Assembly (NCBI GenBank): GCA_013002105.1 | Contig: JABDKS010000649.1 | Coordinates: forward strand, 1-25,555 | DNA length: 25,555 bases | Reading direction: 5' to 3' | Source of the DNA: Pirellulaceae bacterium | Lineage (GTDB): Bacteria; Planctomycetota; Planctomycetia; Pirellulales; Pirellulaceae | In this document: one piece after another, positions 18,233-25,555 of the stretch | Numbering within the stretch: the stretch's first letter is position 1 | Layout of the letters: every line of letters begins with the position of its first letter | Position numbers and translations under genes: made by a program | The notes under the pieces: model-generated | Databases searched by the model: none | Seen by the model: the letters and a program-made list of their open reading frames with translations, nothing else | What the model was told of the DNA's origin: nothing

Positions 18233-19822
18233 ATGAGCTTGATTCCTGATACCGCGCCTTTTTCGGATGAACAACGTGCTTGGCTGAACGGTTTTTTCTC
18301 AGGCCTGTTGGGCATCGAACCCAGCATGGTGTCCAGCGATGCGCTGGCGGCAGCGGGACTGACTGCCGAATCGGTGATCGCAGCAAAAACACCCGACGCG
18401 GCCGAGCAAGAAGAGGAGGACTTTCCTTGGCACGAGTCGGACTTGCCAATCGTCGATCGCATGGGGTTGGCCGAGGGCAGGCCACTGAAGCATCAGTTGA
18501 TGGCTGCCATGGCACAACTGGACTGTGGTTCCTGTGGATACCTGTGCCAGACCTACAGCGAAGCCATCGCGCTGGGCGAAGAATCCAACCTGACGCTTTG
18601 CAGCCCCGGCGGCAAAGAAACCAAGCAAATGATCAAGAAGTTGCTCAAAGACGCACCCGGTGCCAATACCAACGGTGCCAAGCAAAATGTCGCAGCAGAG
18701 CAGGGCACCTCGCGGACCAACCCGTTTGCAGCCAAGTTGATCGAGTCGCGACCGCTGAATTTGGAGGGTTCAGCCAAGGACACACGTCACGTCGTCATCG
18801 ATTTGCAAGATTCTGACATCGAGTATCACGTTGGTGATGCGCTGGGGGTCTATCCAACCAATTGCGATGAATTGGTCGGTCAACTTATCGCGAGACTGAA
18901 TCTTTCGGCCGAGGCAAACGTCACCACGCCGCTTGGTAATGAAAAATCGCTGTCGAGTGCTTTACGCGAAGACTGCTGCTTGAAAGATCCAAGCGACGAA
19001 CTACTGGAGCTGTTGATCGTGCACACGACAGACGACCAAGCCAAGCAAACGTTGCAAACCATGCTGGACGACGGCGTACCCGATGGATTCGACATTCTGG
19101 ATGTTCTGCAGACAACCAACGATGTCATGGTCGATCCAGGTGAGTTGATTGCAACGCTGGAGCCGCTGAACCCGCGTCTTTACAGCATCGCCAGTAGTAG
19201 TAAACAGGTTGGCAAGCAGGTGCATTTGACGATCGGTACAGTGACGTACGAACGCGAAGGCCGTACCCGCAAAGGCGTCGCCAGCACCATGTTTGCGCAT
19301 CGGATGGATCCAGGAGACTGCGTGCGTGTTTTTCAACAACCCAATCACGGTGGGTTCACCGTCCCGACGGATGGCAACAAGCCCATCATCATGGTGGGTC
19401 CCGGCACTGGGATCGCACCGTTCATCGCGTTCCTGCAAGAACGTGCTGCAACGAAGGCACCAGGAAAAAACTGGTTGTTCTTTGGTGATCAGCACGAGGC
19501 GTGCGATTTTCTGTACGAGGAAGAGTTGAAAGCGTGGCAACAGGACGGTGTCCTGACCCGTCTGGACACCGCTTTCAGCCGCGATGGAGACCAGAAGGTG
19601 TACGTTCAAGATCGAATGCGAGAGCAGGGCGCCGAATTGTGGCAGTGGCTGCTCGAAGGCGGCTATTTCTACGTTTGTGGGGATGCCTCGCGGATGGCAG
19701 CCGATGTTGACCGCGCATTAGTCGATCTGTGTGCCCAGCACGGCGACATGACGGACGAGCAAGCCAAGGCGTTCGTCGCCCAATTGACGGCAGAAAAACG
19801 ATACGTACGCGACGTCTATTGA
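18233..19822 (+). CDS. CysJ-like NADPH/FAD reductase with a [4Fe-4S] domain instead of flavodoxin
   Basis: The C-terminal part is a CysJ/cytochrome P450-reductase-type module: a FAD-binding domain with RLYS (315-318), the FAD-pyrophosphate stretch GVAST, nucleotide-binding GPGTGIAP (389-396), FFGDQHEACDFLYEEEL, the VCGDASRMAADVD block, and the terminal KRYVRDVY like that of CysJ. The usual N-terminal flavodoxin is absent. In its place residues 98-128 hold Cys98, Cys101, Cys105 and Cys123 with CSPGG, like the 4Fe-4S domain of RnfB-type proteins. A short N-terminal helix (10-24) resembles that of NirA. It ends the cluster, 74 bp after nirA. The likely role is to pass NADPH electrons through FAD and the cluster to NirA, replacing ferredoxin. 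Sulfite reductase flavoprotein is the probable automatic name. The partner is inferred. Confidence 0.88.
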   Translation: MSLIPDTAPFSDEQRAWLNGFFSGLLGIEPSMVSSDALAAAGLTAESVIAAKTPDAAEQEEEDFPWHESDLPIVDRMGLAEGRPLKHQLMAAMAQLDCGSCGYLCQTYSEAIALGEESNLTLCSPGGKETKQMIKKLLKDAPGANTNGAKQNVAAEQGTSRTNPFAAKLIESRPLNLEGSAKDTRHVVIDLQDSDIEYHVGDALGVYPTNCDELVGQLIARLNLSAEANVTTPLGNEKSLSSALREDCCLKDPSDELLELLIVHTTDDQAKQTLQTMLDDGVPDGFDILDVLQTTNDVMVDPGELIATLEPLNPRLYSIASSSKQVGKQVHLTIGTVTYEREGRTRKGVASTMFAHRMDPGDCVRVFQQPNHGGFTVPTDGNKPIIMVGPGTGIAPFIAFLQERAATKAPGKNWLFFGDQHEACDFLYEEELKAWQQDGVLTRLDTAFSRDGDQKVYVQDRMREQGAELWQWLLEGGYFYVCGDASRMAADVDRALVDLCAQHGDMTDEQAKAFVAQLTAEKRYVRDVY

Positions 19823-20107
19823 TCTGTCCGACGGTTTTGCAGCAACGAATTGTGTATCGCAGTGGTCCGCTAGCACGTTGGATCACTGCCCACGAGTGCC
19901 CGTCCGTACACCGTGGTTCGAGCAGTTTCTTTCTGCTGTTTCGATGTCGGGGCGTGGTGAAGGCTATTCTGGCCAACTACGATAGAACTCGCGAAGCCAA
20001 GGATGTCTTCATGAGTCTGCCCACCCTGAAAATCCCGCCTCCTTCTGGCCAATTGGCCAACCGCAATTCGAGTGGAGATTTTCTGTTTTCCCCAACTACC
20101 TGACGCT
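19823..20107. other. intergenic region after the nitrate cluster
   Basis: These 285 bp hold no credible gene and no strong terminator; a 5-bp stem AGCAG/CTGCT at 19921-19937 is the best candidate and is weak. TTCTGGCCAA occurs twice in direct orientation, at 19967-19976 and 20043-20052, and the second copy is part of a 14 bp palindrome. Confidence 0.5.
20046..20059. promoter_or_regulatory. 14-bp perfect palindrome upstream of the LEPR-XLL gene
   Basis: TGGCCAATTGGCCA is a perfect palindrome 48 bp before the ATG at 20108, a plausible operator position. The regulator is unknown. Confidence 0.3.
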
Positions 20108-23100
20108 ATGTTCCGACGTTCCGTCCGCTCGAATACAAGATCCGCTCGACAATCCCCCTCCTGGTCCCTCGCGCCGCTTGAACCACGTTGGATGCTCGCC
20201 GGCGATGCGGGGGCAGTGGTTGCCGAAGTCGTCGTCCAACCTGCCGCTACTGTCACGAACACCTCAACGGCGACGCGATTGGCAACCAACATCGTGTTTG
20301 TTGATCCAGCTGTCGATGAGATGGCGGAACTGCTGGGCGGAATCGACGCCGGTCACGAAATCATTCTGCTGGACCCCAACCGCGGTGGCCTGGAACAGAT
20401 TTCCGATGTGCTCGGTTCACGAACCGGCATCGAAAGTTTGCATCTGATTACCCATGGCCAATCTGGTCAAATCGCACTTGGCAACGAAGTGATCACCGAG
20501 GTGAGCTTGGTTCGTTTTCAAAATCAAGTGCGTGGGTGGGCCGATTCCTTCACCGACAGTGCGGACATTCTGCTGTATGGCTGTCGCACAGCGGATGGTG
20601 AGTTAGGTGCGAGTTTTGTCCGACGACTCGCAAATTTGACCGGTGCTGATGTCGCAGCGTCGACCGACGTCACGGGAGCAATAGCCCAAAATGGCGACTG
20701 GATATTGGAACACACGATAGGCACAGTTGAAGCATCCGTTGCCGTCAATCAACTCACCCGCCAACAGTACCAGGGCACTTTGCCGATCACGATCAACGCC
20801 GCCGGATCCACCGGCGAAGAACAGTTGTTGTTGCAGATCGATGGCGTGACGGTTGCGAGCTTTGACAACATCGGCGGGGACATCAACGCCGGCATTTTCG
20901 ATTCTTACACGCATGACCTCGACGGCGCGACGGTCGATCAAGTCCGACTTATTTTCACCAACGATCTTTATGATCCCGACAACGGGATCGACCGTAATGT
21001 GCGGATCGATAACATCGTGATCGACGGTATCACGTACGAAACCGAGGCAGCCGATGTGTACTCCACCGGCACGTGGCTTGCTGCCGATGGAATTCAGCCC
21101 GGTTTTTGTCAGAGCGAATATCTGCACTCCAATGGGTATTTGCAATATGGCGCCGACCTTGGCTTAGACGACGCGACGATCACGATTGCAGCCTCTGGAT
21201 CGACCGGCGAAGAACAATTTGCTCTGTTGATCGACGGTGTGAGTGTCGCTGTTTTCGACGCAACCACGATCGAACAAGAGTTTACTTACGTGTCCGATGG
21301 CCCCGTGCTGGGAAGCCAGGTCCGCGTCGAATTCTTAAACGATTTTTATGACCCCGACAACAACATCGATCGAAACCTAGAAGTCAATTACATCAAGATT
21401 GATGATTTGGTATTCGAGACAGAGGACCAATCGGTCTATTCGACCGGCACGTGGTTGGCCGAAGATGGAATCACGCCCGGGTATCGCGAGAGCGAGATTC
21501 TGCATATCAACGGGTATTTTCAGTACGCCGATTACGACGGTGATCCTGACCCCGACCCGACCGGTGACGGATCTCTCATTTTGATTCGCGCCGCGGGTGA
21601 CGAAGGCTCGGAAAGATTGCGTTTGCAGATTGACGGTGTAACGGTCAAGACATGGAACAACATCGGTACCGCGTTTCAGGACTTCACGTTTGAAACAGTC
21701 GATCCGGTCACCGCCGATCAGATCCAAGTCGCATTCGGAAACGATGCCTACATCCCGGACCAGTTGGACCGCAATCTAATCGTCGACAAAATTTCCGTCG
21801 ACGGGATCGTCTATGAATCCGAAGATCCTTTTGTTTACAGCACTGGCACTTGGAAACCCGCCGACGGTGTGGTGCCTGGATTCCGTGAATCCGAGATCCT
21901 TCATTCCAACGGATATTTCCGTTATTCAACCGACGTCGCGGGCGTCAACATGGGCGCCATCGCACTATCGAGCAATTACTACAGCGTCAACGAAACCGAC
22001 GGCACGGCCGAGGTTCAATTCGTTCGTACACTTGGCAGCGAAGGCTCCATCAGCGTTGATTATTCACTGTTCAGCGGATCCGCCGAATCGGGTGCCGACT
22101 TCGTCGTGGATAACGGAACGATCACGATGGTCGATGGTCAGAGCGAAGCAACCTTGTTGGTTGAAATCCTCGATGACTCGCTTGATGAAGGAGCTGAATC
22201 ATTCACGATCACGATTGAAAACCAAACGCCCGGGGCATTGTTGCTCTCACCCCGAACCGCCACGATCGAGATCATCGACGACGAAAACCCTACCGGCGGT
22301 GGACCCGGTGATGATCCAGTTCCCGTAATCGATCTACAGGCCAACGTCGTACTGGACGGACTCTCGGGAACCACAGCGATTGATTTCTCGCCCGACGGAT
22401 CGATCATGTTCATCGCCAACTTTACCGGCAAAATTGATGTCTTCACCGATGGCGAACTGCAAGCTGCACCATTCGTTGACATTCGTGATCAAGTTAATGG
22501 CACACGTGGACTACTGGACATCGCCGTCCACCCGGACTTCGAGAACAATCCGTACGTGTATCTGGCCTACGCGTACGATCCTCCCGAGGTTTATAGCTAC
22601 ACCGGATTGGCTGGGCCCGATGGTGCGGGCAACCGTGCCTCGCGCGTCACACGCGTGACCGCTGACGTCAGCAATGGGTACCTGACCGCCGTGCCCGGTA
22701 GCGAGGTTGTCATTCTGGGGGCCAACGGTACCTGGGACAACTTCAATGGATTCGTCGATAGTACGCTTGATTTCGATGAACCACCCGCGGGTATTCTTCC
22801 CGACGGCACAAACCTACAAGACTTCCTGGCCGCCGATAGTCAGACGCACACCGTCGATGCGGTCGAGTTCGGACCCGACGGAATGTTGTACGTCTCGAAC
22901 GGCGACGGTACGTCTTACAATCAAATGGATCCCCGTGCTGTCCGCGTGCAAGATGTCGACAATCTGTCGGGCAAACTTTTGCGGATTGATCCCATCACCG
23001 GCGAAGGACTCGTTGACAACCCCTTCTACGACGGCGATGTCAACGCCAACCGCGCCAAGGTGTATCAATACGGATTCCGAAATCCCTTCCGAATCGCAAT

Positions 23101-23587
23101 CGACGACGCGACGGGACAAACTTACGTCGGCGATGTTGGCTGGTTCACCTGGGAGGAAATTAATGCTGGTGGACCGGGTGATAACTTCGGCTGGCCTTAC
23201 TACGAAGGCGGCAACGGAATCCCAATTCAGACGATTTACTACGAAGACCTCCCCGAAGCTCAGGCTTTTTATGCTAGTGGCGAATTGACCAGCGGGTCAC
23301 TATTGGGGCTCAACCATAGCGATGACAACATCGATTCGATCACGTTGGGGGATGTCTATACCGGTACGGACTTAGGCGTGGAGTATCAGAACAGTCTGCT
23401 CTATAGCCATTTAGATTCCGGCGTTGTCAACGCGATTCTGTTTGACGCAGCGGGCGCGGTCGACCAAATCCACACCGTCGCAGTTGGATACAGTTTCCTG
23501 GTTCAAATGGTGTCGGCGCCGGATGGTCATTTGTACTTCGTCGATTTTGACGATGGAACGATTGGTTATTGGACGTTGGCAAGCTGA
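20108..23587 (+). CDS. LEPR-XLL secreted protein: DUF4347, three CBM-like modules, Calx-beta, sugar dehydrogenase
   Basis: The ATG at 20108 is preferred to the upstream GTG at 20072 because it puts LEPRWML (24-30), the planctomycete LEPR-XLL export-associated motif, near the N-terminus. Residues 61-223 are DUF4347, with THGQSGQIALG (His116) and LLYGCRTA (Cys159). Residues 227-615 hold three tandem modules like Ca-dependent CBM36/60, each with an 'YDPDN..DRN' type loop and an YSTGTW motif. A Calx-beta domain spans about 617-730 (AESGADF, EGAESFTI). From about 742 to the end is a glucose/sorbosone dehydrogenase-like beta-propeller: GLLDIAVHPDF, VEFGPDGMLYVSNGDG and YGFRNPFRIAID, which are PQQ-enzyme signatures. 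It probably acts outside the cytoplasm on polysaccharides or their sugars. No C-terminal sorting signal was recognised. Domain calls are strong. Substrate and export route are inferred. Confidence 0.88.
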   Translation: MFRRSVRSNTRSARQSPSWSLAPLEPRWMLAGDAGAVVAEVVVQPAATVTNTSTATRLATNIVFVDPAVDEMAELLGGIDAGHEIILLDPNRGGLEQISDVLGSRTGIESLHLITHGQSGQIALGNEVITEVSLVRFQNQVRGWADSFTDSADILLYGCRTADGELGASFVRRLANLTGADVAASTDVTGAIAQNGDWILEHTIGTVEASVAVNQLTRQQYQGTLPITINAAGSTGEEQLLLQIDGVTVASFDNIGGDINAGIFDSYTHDLDGATVDQVRLIFTNDLYDPDNGIDRNVRIDNIVIDGITYETEAADVYSTGTWLAADGIQPGFCQSEYLHSNGYLQYGADLGLDDATITIAASGSTGEEQFALLIDGVSVAVFDATTIEQEFTYVSDGPVLGSQVRVEFLNDFYDPDNNIDRNLEVNYIKIDDLVFETEDQSVYSTGTWLAEDGITPGYRESEILHINGYFQYADYDGDPDPDPTGDGSLILIRAAGDEGSERLRLQIDGVTVKTWNNIGTAFQDFTFETVDPVTADQIQVAFGNDAYIPDQLDRNLIVDKISVDGIVYESEDPFVYSTGTWKPADGVVPGFRESEILHSNGYFRYSTDVAGVNMGAIALSSNYYSVNETDGTAEVQFVRTLGSEGSISVDYSLFSGSAESGADFVVDNGTITMVDGQSEATLLVEILDDSLDEGAESFTITIENQTPGALLLSPRTATIEIIDDENPTGGGPGDDPVPVIDLQANVVLDGLSGTTAIDFSPDGSIMFIANFTGKIDVFTDGELQAAPFVDIRDQVNGTRGLLDIAVHPDFENNPYVYLAYAYDPPEVYSYTGLAGPDGAGNRASRVTRVTADVSNGYLTAVPGSEVVILGANGTWDNFNGFVDSTLDFDEPPAGILPDGTNLQDFLAADSQTHTVDAVEFGPDGMLYVSNGDGTSYNQMDPRAVRVQDVDNLSGKLLRIDPITGEGLVDNPFYDGDVNANRAKVYQYGFRNPFRIAIDDATGQTYVGDVGWFTWEEINAGGPGDNFGWPYYEGGNGIPIQTIYYEDLPEAQAFYASGELTSGSLLGLNHSDDNIDSITLGDVYTGTDLGVEYQNSLLYSHLDSGVVNAILFDAAGAVDQIHTVAVGYSFLVQMVSAPDGHLYFVDFDDGTIGYWTLAS
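20786..21927 (+). repeat. three tandem CBM36/60-like modules
   Basis: Modules start near 20786, 21177 and 21580, each about 390 bp. Each opens with G-x-x-G-E/S-E-x-x-x-L-x-I-D-G-V and closes with VYSTGTW, an Asp-Gly-x-x-P-G turn and an SE-x-LH-x-NGY-x-(Q/R)-Y strand. They diverge at DNA level, so the duplication is not recent. Confidence 0.75.
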
Positions 23588-23625
23588 ATCGAGTCGCATT
23601 TCGTAAGCGACAGCGCAAAAATGAG

Positions 23626-24237
23626 CTAACGACTCAAAAAGGGATTGCCCGCGCAAATGAATCGCAATAGCCGATCTTGGGCGCGGCTGACCCCAATTCG
23701 TGGCGTCACGTGCACCTCGCTTTCACAGTCGCCAGCCACATCTGCCACGCGGAAGTCGCGCGACGAAAGCAAATGGGTGCCATCATGGCTGCGATCCACT
23801 GCCAGTGCTTGGCATAACATCGCAGGACCCCGCGTCAAGCGTTTGATCGAATTGTACCCGCGGTGGATTCGCATTTGATCCACTCCCCAGACCGGCTCAA
23901 TCGCTCGAATCAGCACCGCCGAACCGCGTCCCTTGGTTTCGGTCACCATGTTTAAGCAGTACTTGGCATGAATCGGATAGACGTATAACGTCCCCGGCGA
24001 ATCAAACATCGACGCATTGCTGGGCGTCTTTCCCCGCGCACTATGGCTAGCCGGATCATCGCTCGCTAAATAAGCTTCCGTTTCCACAATCAAGCCGCCT
24101 ATCCACGCGTCGTCGACTTTGTGCAGCAGCGCTTTCCCCAGCAAGTCCCGTGCTACAGCCGACGGCGGTCGGTCATAGAATGTTCTGGACAAGCAATTTT
24201 TGCGCGGCGGCGGCTGTAACACGAGCAACGATCCCAT
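23626..24237 (-). CDS. aag: 3-methyladenine DNA glycosylase (AAG/MPG family)
   Basis: This enzyme excises alkylated and deaminated purines in base-excision repair. Human AAG residues have clear matches: the general base in VETEAYL (Glu54), Tyr56 and His65, with the same nine-residue spacing between the last two. Further family blocks are RSFYDRPP-like SRTFYDRPPSAVARDLLGK, SMFDSPGTLYVYPIHAKYC, GRGSAVLIRAIEP and LTRGPAMLCQAL. From the ATG at 24237 it has 203 residues, normal for bacterial AAG. A TTG at 24192 just before SRTFYDRPP would give a shorter protein, and the frame also extends upstream to 24297. The ATG at 24237 shares a CATG with the ATG of the divergent amidohydrolase. It converges on the LEPR-XLL gene with a 38 bp gap and no obvious terminator. 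Confidence 0.92.
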   Translation of the reverse strand: MGSLLVLQPPPRKNCLSRTFYDRPPSAVARDLLGKALLHKVDDAWIGGLIVETEAYLASDDPASHSARGKTPSNASMFDSPGTLYVYPIHAKYCLNMVTETKGRGSAVLIRAIEPVWGVDQMRIHRGYNSIKRLTRGPAMLCQALAVDRSHDGTHLLSSRDFRVADVAGDCESEVHVTPRIGVSRAQDRLLRFICAGNPFLSR

Positions 24238-25429
24238 GAACGAACAAACGCGGATCATCAGGGCCAGATGGATCTTGCCGATTTCGCGTCCACCCATTCA
24301 TGGTGGATGGATTCGCTGCGACAGTCAACAGATCGTCGATTTCGGATCGGGAATTCCTCCCGGCCAAAGCGTTGACTTAGGCGACGTCGCGATTCTGCCC
24401 GGCCTGGTCAATGCCCATACTCATCTGGAGTTCTCTGACTGTCGCCAGCCAATCGGCCAACCAGGTGTCGCGCTTCATCGGTGGATCGGACAGGTCATCG
24501 CGGCACGTGGCGAAACATCGCCGGAGCAGCGTCAACAAGCGATCGCAGCAGGATTCACCGAGTCCGTGGCTGCGGGCGTTCGGTTGATCGGCGAAATTAC
24601 AACACCGCCGTGCGACTATCCACGATCAACTGCGATCCAATGTGTCAGCTTTGCCGAGGTCCTGGGTTTGGCAAAGCAACGCGGCGAAGAGCGGTTTGAT
24701 GCGGCCCGTCAGCACAACATCGACTGTGACTTTGCAGCATGGAGCCCGCATGCGCCGTATTCGACGTCGTTGGACTTGGTTCGCAAGTGTGTGCAATCTG
24801 CTATCCAAACGAATCGGCCCATCGCCATGCACGTCGCCGAATCGCCTGCCGAACGCGAATTGATCACATCAGGCGACGGACCCTTTGCGACAACGTTGAA
24901 ATCGCTTGGCGTCTGGCAAGACGAACTTTTTCCCTGGAGCGATCAACCGATTCTTGACCTGATCGATTTGTTGTCGCGGGCCCCTCGAGCTCTTTTGATC
25001 CACTGCAACGACTTGCGTGGTGACGAGATCCAAGCGATCTCGCGGCACTCCAATATCACAGTGGTCTACTGTCCACGCACCCACCATTTTTTTGGCTACG
25101 ACCAACATCCCGTTCGCCAGTTGCTTGATGCGGGGATACCGGTTGCGTTGGGAACTGATTCGCGAGCCAGCAATCCTGATTTGAACCTTTGGAGCGAGGT
25201 ACAATTCTTACTCCGCAGTCGACCCGATCTGTCACCCCAATCGGTATTGAAAATGGCGACAATCCATGGCGCGAACGCCTTGAACCATCGCGATCTCGGA
25301 CAGATGGATGCGGGATCCAAGTGTCAACTGGGCACCGTTTCCAGCACGGCAACCAACTTGGATCAACTGCACGCTGATCTAACCACACATGCGTACGAGT
25401 CGTTGGATCTCAAGTGTTCGTCACCGTGA
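24236..25429 (+). CDS. amidohydrolase of the ATZ/TRZ-SsnA-MtaD group
   Basis: This is a metal-dependent deaminase or chlorohydrolase-type enzyme. Metal ligands appear as His61 and His63 (LVNAHTHLEFSD), His199 (MHVAES), and Asp308 (LGTDSRAS), with Glu202 and His256 (LIHCND) as likely catalytic residues and PHAPYS near 171. The start MNEQTRIIRARWILPISRPP at 24236 matches the usual N-terminal beta-sandwich. A TTG at 24200 gives an unlikely Gly-rich extension. The length of 397 residues fits the family. The NAHTHLE block with a following P-G-x-x-x-x-x-W segment recalls aminodeoxyfutalosine deaminases of the futalosine menaquinone route. 5-methylthioadenosine/S-adenosylhomocysteine deaminase and guanine-deaminase-like activities are alternatives. 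The substrate cannot be fixed from sequence. Confidence 0.85.
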   Translation: MNEQTRIIRARWILPISRPPIHGGWIRCDSQQIVDFGSGIPPGQSVDLGDVAILPGLVNAHTHLEFSDCRQPIGQPGVALHRWIGQVIAARGETSPEQRQQAIAAGFTESVAAGVRLIGEITTPPCDYPRSTAIQCVSFAEVLGLAKQRGEERFDAARQHNIDCDFAAWSPHAPYSTSLDLVRKCVQSAIQTNRPIAMHVAESPAERELITSGDGPFATTLKSLGVWQDELFPWSDQPILDLIDLLSRAPRALLIHCNDLRGDEIQAISRHSNITVVYCPRTHHFFGYDQHPVRQLLDAGIPVALGTDSRASNPDLNLWSEVQFLLRSRPDLSPQSVLKMATIHGANALNHRDLGQMDAGSKCQLGTVSSTATNLDQLHADLTTHAYESLDLKCSSP

Positions 25430-25531
25430 TCGAAAGTGTTCGTGTCCATGCCGGGCGCTCGAAGCAATCAGGGAGTTATTCGTTCAAACAACCAAACGCT
25501 GCCGTGACGGTGGTCATGATACTTTGAGCGT

Positions 25532-25548
25532 GCCGCTAGCCAAGCGGC
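25532..25548. repeat. small hairpin at the right edge
   Basis: GCCGCT and AGCGGC form a perfect 6-bp stem with a 5-nt loop, within a larger alternative pairing of GTGCCGC with GCGGCAC (25530-25553). No T-run follows inside the window. The rest of 25430-25555 shows no gene. Confidence 0.35.
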
Positions 25549-25555
25549 GGCACAC

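Noticed and set aside
19729..20103. 124-codon plus-strand frame between the reductase and the LEPR-XLL gene
   Set aside because: Its first third overlaps the reductase in another frame, and the product has no recognisable feature.

Overview
The window looks like chromosomal DNA of a planctomycete of the Pirellulaceae (Rhodopirellula-like). The lineage call rests on a DUF1559 lipoprotein, an alginate-export-type porin with a Cys/Lys-rich N-terminal linker, a giant secreted protein with the LEPR-XLL N-terminal motif, moderate GC content, and few clear Shine-Dalgarno sequences. No rRNA, tRNA, CRISPR array, transposase or integrase was seen.

Layout. (1) 1-3797, plus strand: the 3' part of a PilM-like actin-fold gene, then a DUF1559 lipoprotein, closed by a bidirectional terminator. 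(2) 3913-5643, minus strand: an outer-membrane porin. (3) 5644-6445: an 0.8 kb divergent intergenic region with a near-consensus sigma-54 promoter (6317-6333) and an upstream dyad placed where an enhancer would be. (4) 6446-19822, plus strand: a nine-gene nitrate assimilation cluster: nrtA, nrtB, nrtC, nrtD, a triple-GAF protein, a DmsB-DmsC fusion, nasA, nirA and an Fe-S/FAD/NADPH reductase. (5) 20108-23587: a secreted multidomain protein (DUF4347, three CBM-like modules, Calx-beta, PQQ-type sugar dehydrogenase). (6) 23626-25429: a 3-methyladenine DNA glycosylase and an amidohydrolase, divergent, whose likely ATG codons share one CATG.

How the cluster would work. NrtABCD imports nitrate or nitrite, possibly after entry through the divergent porin. 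NasA reduces nitrate to nitrite in the cytoplasm. Its neighbour is a fused four-cluster ferredoxin and eight-helix membrane anchor, so its electrons probably come from the quinol pool rather than from ferredoxin or NADH. NirA reduces nitrite to ammonium. The last gene encodes a CysJ-like reductase in which an RnfB-like [4Fe-4S] domain stands where the flavodoxin domain would be, so it may pass NADPH electrons to NirA. NirA and this reductase start with nearly the same short motif, which suggests a shared docking element. The GAF protein has no output domain and is the least understood member. The most interesting proposal in the window is this sigma-54-driven, dual-electron-route nitrate assimilation system.
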